A DNA stretch of 64,000 bases. It comes from Chitinophaga caeni (GTDB lineage: Bacteria > Bacteroidota > Bacteroidia > Chitinophagales > Chitinophagaceae). The stretch covers positions 1,628,001-1,692,000 of the forward strand of contig NZ_CP023777.1 of NCBI RefSeq assembly GCF_002557795.1, read 5' to 3'. The position numbers were made by a program, and so were the translations under genes. The notes below the pieces were generated by a model that searched no databases, had not been told where the DNA came from, and worked only from the letters and a program-made list of their open reading frames with translations. This document shows, one piece after another, positions 9,161 through 16,179 of this stretch (within the stretch, counting starts at the first letter, position 1; every line of letters begins with the position of its first letter).

Positions 9161-9688
9161 ATGGCAACTTGGAAAATTGATGCTGCACACAGCGAAATTC
9201 AATTCAAAATCAGGCACCTTATGATTACCAATGTCACCGGTTCTTTTACCGCGTTTGATGCTACGTTGGAATCTGAAAAAGACGATTTTACAGATGCTAA
9301 AATTAACTTCAGCACAGAAGTAGCCAGCATCACCACAAATAATGAACAAAGGGACGGGCACTTGAAGTCAGCCGATTTCTTCGATGTGGAGAAATATCCT
9401 CAAATCAAGTTTACATCAACAAAAATTGAAAAAGTTGATGATGAAGAATATAAATTAACAGGAGACCTAACCATCCGTGATGTTACTAAACCGATCGAAT
9501 TGGAAGTTGAATTCGGCGGGGTTACCGTAGATCCCTACGGCCAAACGAAATCCGGCTTCGAACTGAAAGGTAAGTTGAGCCGCAAAGAGTTCGGTTTAAC
9601 ATGGAATGCAACGACCGAAACCGGTGGGGTAGTGTTGAGCGACGATGTGAAATTATTATTAAATGTTCAAATGATTAAACAAGCCTAA
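9161..9688 (+). CDS. YceI family protein
   Basis: 175 aa. YceI proteins form a lipocalin-like beta-barrel that binds long isoprenoid or fatty-acid-like molecules. The family opening is exact (WKIDAAHSEIQFKIRHLMIT NVTG), followed by GHLKSADFFDVEKYPQIKF and the DLTIRDVTKPIELEVEF strand, ending with DDVKLLLNVQMIK. There is no signal peptide, so this is a cytoplasmic version rather than the periplasmic E. coli type. The nitroreductase gene begins 8 bases after the stop, so the two almost certainly share a transcript. Confidence 0.93.
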   Translation: MATWKIDAAHSEIQFKIRHLMITNVTGSFTAFDATLESEKDDFTDAKINFSTEVASITTNNEQRDGHLKSADFFDVEKYPQIKFTSTKIEKVDDEEYKLTGDLTIRDVTKPIELEVEFGGVTVDPYGQTKSGFELKGKLSRKEFGLTWNATTETGGVVLSDDVKLLLNVQMIKQA

Positions 9689-9696
9689 GTAGTAAG

Positions 9697-10329
9697 ATGA
9701 ATATCCTGGATAAAATGAATTGGCGCTATGCGACCAAGAAATTTGATGCGGAGAGAAAAATAGATGCGGACCAGTTAAATAAGATATTAGAAGCCACCAA
9801 TTTATCGGCTTCGTCTTATGGGCTGCAACCCTATAAAGTGCTGGTTATCCAGGACCCCGCGGTGAGAGAAAAACTGAGAGCGGTTTCTTGGAATCAATCT
9901 CAAATTACAGATGCCTCGCACCTGGTCGTATTTGCAAGGTACAAGGATGTGGCAGAAGGGCATGTAGATGAATATATGCAACAGATAGCAAGGACCCGTG
10001 GCATTGGAATGGAATCGATCGCAGGTTTTTCAGCAGCGTTGAAAGGAAAAGTACAGCAGTTGAACTCGGAGAATACAGTAGAAGAATGGACGGCGAGACA
10101 GGCATACCTGGCACTGGGAACGATGTTGACAGCTTGTGCAGTGGAAGGAATTGACGCCTGCCCGATGGAAGGATTTGATCCTGCGCAATACGATGAAATT
10201 TTGGGCCTTAAAGAAAAGAATTTGCGTACAGCAGTGATTGCAGCCGTAGGATATAGAGCGGCAGATGATGCTTTACAGCATGCGAAGAAAGTACGTAAAC
10301 CGATGAAAGAGTTTGTTGAAATAGTGTAG
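9697..10329 (+). CDS. Nitroreductase family NAD(P)H-dependent oxidoreductase
   Basis: 210 aa, the size of NfsB-type FMN enzymes. MNWRYATKKFDAERKI at the N-terminus is the usual FMN-phosphate-binding start (R/K pair), and ATNLSASSYGLQPYKVLVI is the second signature. LGTMLTACAVEGIDACPMEGFDP carries the conserved C-terminal half, and the protein ends with the family-typical KVRKPMKEFVE. Such enzymes reduce nitroaromatics, quinones or enals. It sits 8 bases after YceI and before a strong terminator. The physiological substrate is unknown, but the neighbours point to electrophile or quinone detoxification. Confidence 0.93.
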   Translation: MNILDKMNWRYATKKFDAERKIDADQLNKILEATNLSASSYGLQPYKVLVIQDPAVREKLRAVSWNQSQITDASHLVVFARYKDVAEGHVDEYMQQIARTRGIGMESIAGFSAALKGKVQQLNSENTVEEWTARQAYLALGTMLTACAVEGIDACPMEGFDPAQYDEILGLKEKNLRTAVIAAVGYRAADDALQHAKKVRKPMKEFVEIV

Positions 10330-10351
10330 TAGATAGGTAATTTTAAGGTGT

Positions 10352-10386
10352 AAGCCGGGGCTACGAGGTATGCCCCGGCTTTTTTA
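10352..10386 (+). terminator. Rho-independent terminator after the nitroreductase
   Basis: A 9-10 bp GC-rich stem (AAGCCGGGG at 10352-10360 with CCCCGGCTT at 10373-10381) is followed by a T-run. It ends the yceI-nitroreductase unit. Confidence 0.9.
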
Positions 10387-10462
10387 TTGTTGGAAAAATG
10401 GTGTAACTTCATTAGCTCCAGTCTTAAATGTTACATTGTTATTCATCATAAAAAATTAAATC

Positions 10463-10873
10463 ATGAAAAGATCTGCTTCTGCTTTTTGGCAAGGTACAGG
10501 CAAAGAAGGTAATGGAACTGTAAGTACGGAAACCGGTGTATTAAAAAATACCCCTTATTCATTTTCTAGCCGTTTTGAAGACGGGGCAGGTACTAACCCG
10601 GAAGAGCTGGTGGCTGCTGCACATGCAGGTTGTTTCACCATGAAATTGAGTTTCGTTATTTCCGCGGCAGGCTTTACTCCTACTAGCCTTGATACGAAGG
10701 CCACCATTACTTTTGAAAATGGCTCCATTACCAATAGTCACCTTGAAGTAAAGGCCGTAGTGCCGGGTTTGGATGCAGAGAAATTTGCAGCGTTTGCAAA
10801 AGATGCCGAAGAAAATTGTCCCATCTCAAAATTATTAAATACAAACATTACGATGGATGCATCATTGTCATAA
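10463..10873 (+). CDS. OsmC family peroxiredoxin
   Basis: 136 aa, matching OsmC. The peroxidatic and resolving cysteines are C57 (AAHAGCFTM) and C119 (EENCPISK). The helper arginine and glutamate are in SSRFEDGAGTNPEELV (R37, E47/E48). OsmC homodimers reduce organic hydroperoxides in the cytoplasm. It has its own transcription unit, between the nitroreductase terminator and a 15-bp stem-loop. Location within the pirin/YceI/nitroreductase cluster supports a peroxide or electrophile defence role. Confidence 0.95.
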   Translation: MKRSASAFWQGTGKEGNGTVSTETGVLKNTPYSFSSRFEDGAGTNPEELVAAAHAGCFTMKLSFVISAAGFTPTSLDTKATITFENGSITNSHLEVKAVVPGLDAEKFAAFAKDAEENCPISKLLNTNITMDASLS

Positions 10874-10909
10874 ATCGAATCTAAAACCATTATTATAAAA
10901 CGTTATCAT

Positions 10910-10944
10910 AATATTGGGGTAGGGGAACACCTTACCCTAATATT
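10910..10944 (+). terminator. Stem-loop after the OsmC gene
   Basis: A 15-bp stem with two G-U pairs (10910-10924 with 10930-10944) and a 5-base loop. No T-tract follows, so it may be a weak or bidirectional terminator or an mRNA 3' stabiliser. The rest of the gap, 10945-11150, shows nothing recognisable. Confidence 0.55.
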
Positions 10945-11154
10945 TCCCGACCCGATAAAGTATTCCTAGGAAATTGATATAACAATTATGAATGTTTATT
11001 GGACGGTTACATGTGCGGGAAGTTAGACAAGGCATACCTTGCCTCTACGTAGATTATCGATGATGCCAGTACCCAAATACCCCCAGTCAAAAAAATCCGC
11101 GCAATCCATGAGCATCCATGAACATTCTGTCCAATCTTTTCGAAATTTCTTCCA

Positions 11155-11204
11155 TTGCCAAATCCTGTTCCAATGCCGAACTTTGTATTGTAAATAAAAA
11201 GGAG
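11155..11204 (+). promoter_or_regulatory. Putative promoter and Shine-Dalgarno of pirin 2
   Basis: TTG (11155-11157), 21 bases, then AACTTTG (11179-11185) resembles the -33/-7 pair, with one key mismatch in the -7. AAGGAG at 11199-11204 stands 7 bases before the ATG and matches the leader of the first pirin gene. Confidence 0.4.
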
Positions 11205-11211
11205 ATACAAT

Positions 11212-11928
11212 ATGAAAAAGTTAGTTCACAAAGCAGGTTCCAGGGGTTTTGCAAATCATGGATGGTTGGAAAGTGCACATACTTTCAGCTTTGCAAATTA
11301 TTATAATCCTGAAAGAATCCACTTCGGTGCATTGCGCGTATTAAACGACGATACGGTACAAGCCGGGATGGGATTTGGAGCGCACCCGCACGATAATATG
11401 GAAATCGTTTCTATTCCGTTAGAAGGCGCTTTGGAACATAAAGACAATACGGGTAGACATAAAATCATCAACAGCAACGATGTGCAGATCATGAGCGCCG
11501 GTACCGGGATCGTCCATTCTGAATATAATGCTTCGAAAACGGCTCCTGTTAAGTTCTTGCAGATCTGGGTGTTCCCCAAATCAAAAGGTATCCAACCGCG
11601 CTACGATCAAAAAACATTTGATCCGGCAGATAGGCGCAACAAATTGCAAACCGTTGTGTCGCCTGATGAAAGTCCGGAAACTTTGCAGATCCACCAGGAT
11701 GCATGGTTCTCATTAGGAAACTTCGATGCAGGGCAATCTGTTAATTATAAATTAAATAAGAAGGGCAACGGGGTGTATTTATTCGTATTAAACGGTTCCG
11801 TTGAAGTGGAGGGGGAAAAGCTCGATACCCGTGATGCTATTGCAATTGAAGATGCAGATCAAGTTGATATTAAAGCAAATGAGGACAGTAATTACCTAGT
11901 GATGGAAGTGCCCATGCTGCTTAATTAG
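11212..11928 (+). CDS. Pirin family protein (second copy, YhhW-like)
   Basis: 238 aa, similar in length and layout to E. coli YhhW. Metal ligands H58 and H60 (GAHPHDNMEI), H102 and E104 (GIVHSEYN) are intact. The N-terminal RGFANHGWLESAHTFSFANY and the QIWVFPKSKGIQPRYDQ segment are characteristic of this subfamily. YhhW is a quercetinase in vitro. The Shine-Dalgarno (11199-11204) supports the ATG at 11212. It is clearly diverged from the first pirin (288 aa), so the two are not a recent duplication. A strong hairpin ends the unit. Confidence 0.93.
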   Translation: MKKLVHKAGSRGFANHGWLESAHTFSFANYYNPERIHFGALRVLNDDTVQAGMGFGAHPHDNMEIVSIPLEGALEHKDNTGRHKIINSNDVQIMSAGTGIVHSEYNASKTAPVKFLQIWVFPKSKGIQPRYDQKTFDPADRRNKLQTVVSPDESPETLQIHQDAWFSLGNFDAGQSVNYKLNKKGNGVYLFVLNGSVEVEGEKLDTRDAIAIEDADQVDIKANEDSNYLVMEVPMLLN

Positions 11929-11985
11929 TGATGTGTCAATTAAATTAAAGACTCATTTTTAGTACATTTGTATAAATATCCAGGG

Positions 11986-12022
11986 AGAGTTGTGCAACAT
12001 TATTTAGTCGCACAACTCTTTT
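11986..12022 (+). terminator. Rho-independent terminator after pirin 2
   Basis: A 10-bp perfect stem (AGAGTTGTGC 11986-11995, GCACAACTCT 12010-12019) with a 14-base loop, followed by TTT. Confidence 0.8.
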
Positions 12023-12067
12023 GGCATTTTTGAAGTAGCTAAATTTAGCATAAAACCTTTATGAACT

Positions 12068-13132
12068 ATGAATGATTTCTTATCTCAAACATTTATGGGA
12101 AATACGGTACAAGACTACGGGATAGCATTGATCACGATTGTCGTAGGATTTGTAATAATTGCTTTCCTTAGAAAAATTGTATTGGCAAATCTCAAGAAAT
12201 GGACTTCCAAAACTGATAATAAAGTTGATGATTTCATATACGAACAGGTTGAAAAATCTCTCCTGCCGATTGCCTATTTTGGCGTAATTTATTTCGCGAT
12301 TATGCCGCTAGTGCATAGTGAGCGGGCTATCAAGGTGATCCATGTGGCCTGGGTATTCTTTGCCAGCTTCTTCGTCATCCGGATGTTGACCGCAATTATC
12401 AAGTACTTGATCCTGCGTTACTTGGAAAAGGATGGCGACCAGGATAAAGAAAAGCAGATAAAAGGATTAATGGTTATCATTACCATCGTGATATGGATGC
12501 TGGGCTTGGTATTTATTATGAGTAACCTCGGTTTTGATGTTACTGCAATGATTACCGGTTTGGGTATTGGTGGTGTCGCGATCGCATTGGCAACGCAACA
12601 TATCTTGGGCGACTTATTCAGTTATTTCGTAATCCTTTTTGACCGCCCCTTCGAGATAGGAGACTTTATCGTGTTAGAGGATAAGTCCGGCGTCGTTGAG
12701 TATATCGGCATCAAGACTACCCGCTTGCGTACCTTATCAGGTGAAGAGCTTATTTGTTCCAACACGGACCTGACCAATTCCAGGATTCATAACTTCAGGA
12801 GGATGGATCAAAGGAGGGTTGTGGCTACAATCACGGTAACATATGATACTACTACGGAACAATTGAAGATGATTCCCGGTCTTATCCAGGATATCATCAC
12901 GAAAGTTGAGGGCGTAAGGTTTGATAGGGCGCATTTCTCTAATATGGGCGCATTCAGCTTGGATTTCGAGGTTGTATATTACGTATTAACAAGTGATTAT
13001 GTGAAGTATATGGATGTTCAACAAGAAATATACTTGCAAATCTTCCAAGTCTTGCAAGATCATGGTATCAACTTCGCCTTCCCTGAGCAGGTGGTTAACC
13101 TCAGGCAGCTGCCGGTGCCAAAAGAACAATAA
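12068..13132 (+). CDS. Small-conductance mechanosensitive channel, MscS family
   Basis: 354 aa. There are four or so N-terminal membrane helices (about 20-40, 68-85, 90-112, 135-155), then the pore helix TM3 with TAMITGLGIGGVAIALATQH. The MscS beta-domain follows (FEIGDFIVLEDKSGVVEYIGIKTTRLRT) with ICSNTDLTNSRIHNF, and an alpha/beta C-terminal vestibule. It is a heptameric inner-membrane channel that releases solutes on hypo-osmotic shock. Having a longer N-terminal membrane region than E. coli MscS is common in this phylum. It is a single-gene unit bounded by terminators. Confidence 0.94.
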   Translation: MNDFLSQTFMGNTVQDYGIALITIVVGFVIIAFLRKIVLANLKKWTSKTDNKVDDFIYEQVEKSLLPIAYFGVIYFAIMPLVHSERAIKVIHVAWVFFASFFVIRMLTAIIKYLILRYLEKDGDQDKEKQIKGLMVIITIVIWMLGLVFIMSNLGFDVTAMITGLGIGGVAIALATQHILGDLFSYFVILFDRPFEIGDFIVLEDKSGVVEYIGIKTTRLRTLSGEELICSNTDLTNSRIHNFRRMDQRRVVATITVTYDTTTEQLKMIPGLIQDIITKVEGVRFDRAHFSNMGAFSLDFEVVYYVLTSDYVKYMDVQQEIYLQIFQVLQDHGINFAFPEQVVNLRQLPVPKEQ

Positions 13133-13155
13133 ATTTATTAATATATTCTACCAAG

Positions 13156-13183
13156 GACCGCCTGAACCGGGCGGTCTTTTTTT
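13156..13183 (+). terminator. Rho-independent terminator after the MscS gene
   Basis: Stem GACCGCC (13156-13162) with GGCGGTC (13170-13176), 7-base loop, then seven Ts. Confidence 0.88.
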
Positions 13184-13395
13184 GTATAAAAATTTGTAAA
13201 TTTATAGCAAGAAGCATTTTTTCAATAGCATCTTAATTATGATTGATTTCCATCCGCGAAACTGATATACATTAACATCCTGATTTCACTTCGACGCCAG
13301 TAAAAAAGATACAATCGATTGGTTCTTGACTAAGTACTGCTATGCTCCGCGATGGACCCGTTCCTCACCGATTGTAAACATTTAAATCATACATC

Positions 13396-13770
13396 ATGGA
13401 AATTCCAACACAGCAAAACATGGTATTCAGCCAATTGAATGCCTGGAAAGACACCGTTAACAAGGTTCGTGTTGACGTGAAAGATATGTCCAAACGTTTG
13501 GAAGGAATCTGTAAAAGCTATAACCAGAATGTCATGATACAGGTCGAGCGGTTTCAAAATCAGTTTATCCGGCAATTAGAGGTGGCAGATGAAATGTTTC
13601 ACGATATAAAACAAACGGCTAAATCCCTCGATCATCAACTACCTGTGAGGGTTATACATGATGATAGACCTGTTGATGATTATAGCACGATGCAAGACAG
13701 GATGGCGACCTTTCAAAAGCTGTACCAGGAGTTAAAAAATGATTTTCAGTATTTCGAGACGCACAGATAA
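13396..13770 (+). CDS. Small helical protein of unknown function
   Basis: 124 aa, no signal peptide or membrane segment. I do not recognise a family. The sequence is almost wholly compatible with alpha-helix and has heptad-like spacing of hydrophobics (VNKVRVDVKDMSKRLEGICKS, then FQNQFIRQLEVADEMFHDIK). A short Pro/Asp break (HQLPVRVIHDDRPVDDY) precedes a last helix. It may form a helical bundle or coiled coil. It is an isolated unit with a 210-base upstream gap (nothing else seen there) and its own terminator. Coding is supported by normal codon use and the terminator position. Confidence 0.7.
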   Translation: MEIPTQQNMVFSQLNAWKDTVNKVRVDVKDMSKRLEGICKSYNQNVMIQVERFQNQFIRQLEVADEMFHDIKQTAKSLDHQLPVRVIHDDRPVDDYSTMQDRMATFQKLYQELKNDFQYFETHR

Positions 13771-13775
13771 TTCTT

Positions 13776-13806
13776 AATCCCGGCATTACGCCGGGATTTT
13801 TATTTT
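13776..13806 (+). terminator. Rho-independent terminator
   Basis: A 9-bp perfect stem AATCCCGGC/GCCGGGATT (13776-13784, 13790-13798), 5-base loop, T-rich tail. It ends the small helical protein gene and may also act on the convergent PAS gene. Confidence 0.88.
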
Positions 13807-13818
13807 CCATGGGATGGT

Positions 13819-15012
13819 TCATGTCTGGTCATCGTCTTTGACTTTGCTTTGAATCTTATGTAGCACCTGGTCGAGATTTTCGGCGGAAGTTGACAATAAT
13901 TCAACCAGGGTAGGATCCAGCTCCCTGTTGTTTTCCATGTCCTCTTTCATGCATTTTACGATACCGAGGATGGCTACCAATGGACTTCTTACTTCATGCG
14001 AATTACTCCATGCTATTTCCCTTAGTACCTTATTTTGCTGCCTTAACTGTTGGATGATCTGCTTCCTTTCCGTGATATCCTGCTGAGCGCCGATTATATA
14101 CATCAGGCTGGTATCTTCATGGTAAACGAGGTAAGCCCTGTCAAGTACGTCTTTATAGCTGCCATCGGCACAACGGAACCGGTATTCAGCTTTCCAGCGT
14201 TGTTTTTTATTTTTAACATGCTCGGAAAAGGAAGACATCACCTGTTCTTTATCTTCCGGGTGAATGTTGGTTTCCCACCATTCGAAAGTATTTACGATAT
14301 CTTTCTCCTTATCATACCCGAATATTGTATAAGGGCCGTGATTGCGCGCCACTTCCCTAGTATTTATGTTAAAGTAATAAATAGAATCCGGCGTCATCTT
14401 GGATAATAACTCGTAACGGGTACCAAATTCCGTCGCTGTTATGGTTGACTTGATTTCTGTATCAATGTCGATCGCCATCACGATCCTGCCGGGCTTCCCC
14501 CTGTAAGAAGTGCTGTGGGAGTAGACTTCCACGGAAAAAACAGTTCCATCTCTCTTTTTATGACGCCAAATGCCCCTATAGGGAATATCGAACTTGGTCT
14601 GATGAATATCTTCATAAAGCTTGGGAACGTCTTCCGTGGGGCGGATTACAGCAATGGTCATATCCAGGAACTCATCTTCCGAATAACCGTATTTCTGAAT
14701 CGTGGCTTGGTTAACCGAAAGAAATTTTAAAGAACGGGTATCATATATCCACATCGGGACAGGGTGTTCGTCAAATAATTGCTTGTACTGCTTAGAATAG
14801 GATTGTTGATGTTTCGTATAACTATGAACGGATATAAACAATAAGATGCATGTCAATAAAAATATTGCTCCCAGTAATATTTCTCCTAATAGCAAAGGGG
14901 AGTATGATGGGAATAATTTTTGCACGGGTACATAGAATAATTGAAAACAAACAATTATAAATAAGGCGCAAACAATAAATAGCAATAAAATTTTAATTGC
15001 CGGATATTTCAT
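13819..15012 (-). CDS. Membrane PAS sensor with DHp domain but no ATPase domain
   Basis: 397 aa. Two N-terminal membrane helices (about 5-28 and 40-62) are followed by two PAS/PAC units (about 75-190 and 200-315, the second ending IIGAQQDITERKQIIQQLR). Then comes a histidine-kinase-type dimerisation helix with IAWSNSHEVRSPLVAILG, where H339 is the would-be phosphoacceptor. Only 58 residues follow H339, so the HATPase_c domain (N, G1, F, G2 boxes) is absent. The stop is followed within 12 bases by a terminator in the opposite orientation, with no remnant of an ATPase domain. It starts 30 bases after the flavoprotein gene on the same strand and is probably co-transcribed. It may be phosphorylated in trans, or only signal by binding. 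Confidence 0.85.
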   Translation of the reverse strand: MKYPAIKILLLFIVCALFIIVCFQLFYVPVQKLFPSYSPLLLGEILLGAIFLLTCILLFISVHSYTKHQQSYSKQYKQLFDEHPVPMWIYDTRSLKFLSVNQATIQKYGYSEDEFLDMTIAVIRPTEDVPKLYEDIHQTKFDIPYRGIWRHKKRDGTVFSVEVYSHSTSYRGKPGRIVMAIDIDTEIKSTITATEFGTRYELLSKMTPDSIYYFNINTREVARNHGPYTIFGYDKEKDIVNTFEWWETNIHPEDKEQVMSSFSEHVKNKKQRWKAEYRFRCADGSYKDVLDRAYLVYHEDTSLMYIIGAQQDITERKQIIQQLRQQNKVLREIAWSNSHEVRSPLVAILGIVKCMKEDMENNRELDPTLVELLSTSAENLDQVLHKIQSKVKDDDQT

Positions 15013-15042
15013 AAAATAATTGATGTGTCAATTTTATGCTCA

Positions 15043-16101
15043 TCACCACTCGATCGTTACTTTTTCAGTTACAGGGTAGCTCACGCAAGTGAGGATGAAG
15101 CCATTTGATAGTTCCTTATCGGTTAAGACTTCATTAACCGACATCCAAACCTCGCCCCGCGTACATTTTGCCATGCAAGAACCACAAACACCACCTTTGC
15201 AACTAAAAGGTAAGGAAATATCATGATCATGCGCGCCATCAAGGATGGTTTTATTACCCGGGATCTTTAAATGATGTTCAGTCCCCCGCGTTTGTAAAGT
15301 AACCGATTTGAGACTATCATCACTCGGAACGCCAATCTTCTGTATCAGGTAATCGGTATCTACGGTAAAGTTTTCCTTGTGAATCTGATCCTCCGTAAAA
15401 CCAAGGAAACTGAGAGTAAAAATACACATCCTCATATAATCCAAGGGCCCGCAGATATAAAATTGCGCATTATGTGCCTGGTAATAAATCTGTTGCGGCG
15501 CTAATGTCGTAAGCAAACTATTGCTGATCCTCCGGTATGAAAAAGTGCTCATTTCATCCGGTTCACTGAAGATATATATAATCTTGAACCGGTCGGGATA
15601 GGTAGCTTGCAATGTATTCAACTGTTCGTAGAAGATTGTTCCCGAGGGGTGTTTATTGCTATACAGCAAGGTTACCTTGCTTTGACTTTCCTTGAATAGC
15701 ACTTGCTTTAGCAGCGAAAATAAAGGGGTTATACCACTACCTGCTCCCAGGAGGATTATATCTCTTTGCAGATCGATGGCAGGATTTAAAATAAATCTAC
15801 CGGAAGGTTGTAGGGAAGTGACGGTTTGCCCGAGTTTCCAGTTCTTCAAGATATACCTCGAAATTTCACCGTTTTCCTTCCGTTTGATCGTCACTGATAG
15901 GTAAGGATCAACACCCGGTGTTGAGCTTAAGGAATAAGAGCGGCGGTATTCCGTCCCGTGCAGGTTAACGAGGAACGTGAGGAATTGCCCGGCTTTATAG
16001 GGGATCTCTTGCCCATCTACTGATTCAAAAACGTAAGTATTCGCAGAAGGAGTTTCCTTGATCACTTCGCGGATACGGAGTTGTATATATAAATCGCTCA
16101 T
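15043..16101 (-). CDS. Ferredoxin reductase-like flavoprotein with C-terminal 2Fe-2S domain
   Basis: 352 aa. An FAD-binding barrel (RRSYSLSS, about 65-72) and an NAD(P)-binding domain (LLGAGSGITPLFSLL) are followed by a plant-type ferredoxin domain with CKGGVCGSC then C...C spacing near the C-terminus. This order is found in PaaE, HmpX and similar electron-transfer oxidoreductases. No partner oxygenase lies nearby, so a phenylacetate role cannot be claimed. I start it at the ATG at 16101 (MSDLYIQLRIRE); a longer frame from 16143 would run through the terminator hairpin of dxs. The PAS sensor follows 30 bases downstream. Confidence 0.9.
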   Translation of the reverse strand: MSDLYIQLRIREVIKETPSANTYVFESVDGQEIPYKAGQFLTFLVNLHGTEYRRSYSLSSTPGVDPYLSVTIKRKENGEISRYILKNWKLGQTVTSLQPSGRFILNPAIDLQRDIILLGAGSGITPLFSLLKQVLFKESQSKVTLLYSNKHPSGTIFYEQLNTLQATYPDRFKIIYIFSEPDEMSTFSYRRISNSLLTTLAPQQIYYQAHNAQFYICGPLDYMRMCIFTLSFLGFTEDQIHKENFTVDTDYLIQKIGVPSDDSLKSVTLQTRGTEHHLKIPGNKTILDGAHDHDISLPFSCKGGVCGSCMAKCTRGEVWMSVNEVLTDKELSNGFILTCVSYPVTEKVTIEW

Positions 16102-16118
16102 TACTTTTAAAATATACC

Positions 16119-16150
16119 TAAAAATAAAACCGCCTTTCATCAAGGCGGTT
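16119..16150 (-). terminator. Rho-independent terminator after dxs
   Basis: On the minus strand, AACCGCC and GGCGGTT (16144-16150 and 16128-16134) form a 7-bp stem with a 9-base loop, followed by TTATTTTT. It lies 30 bases after the dxs stop and just before the flavoprotein start. Confidence 0.85.
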
Positions 16151-16179
16151 CTAAATAGAACTTTTATAAGTTAACAGCT

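Noticed and set aside
16102..16143. Upstream start of the ferredoxin-reductase-like gene at 16143
   Set aside because: The added 14 codons lie inside the dxs terminator hairpin, and MSDLYIQLRIRE at 16101 fits the family.
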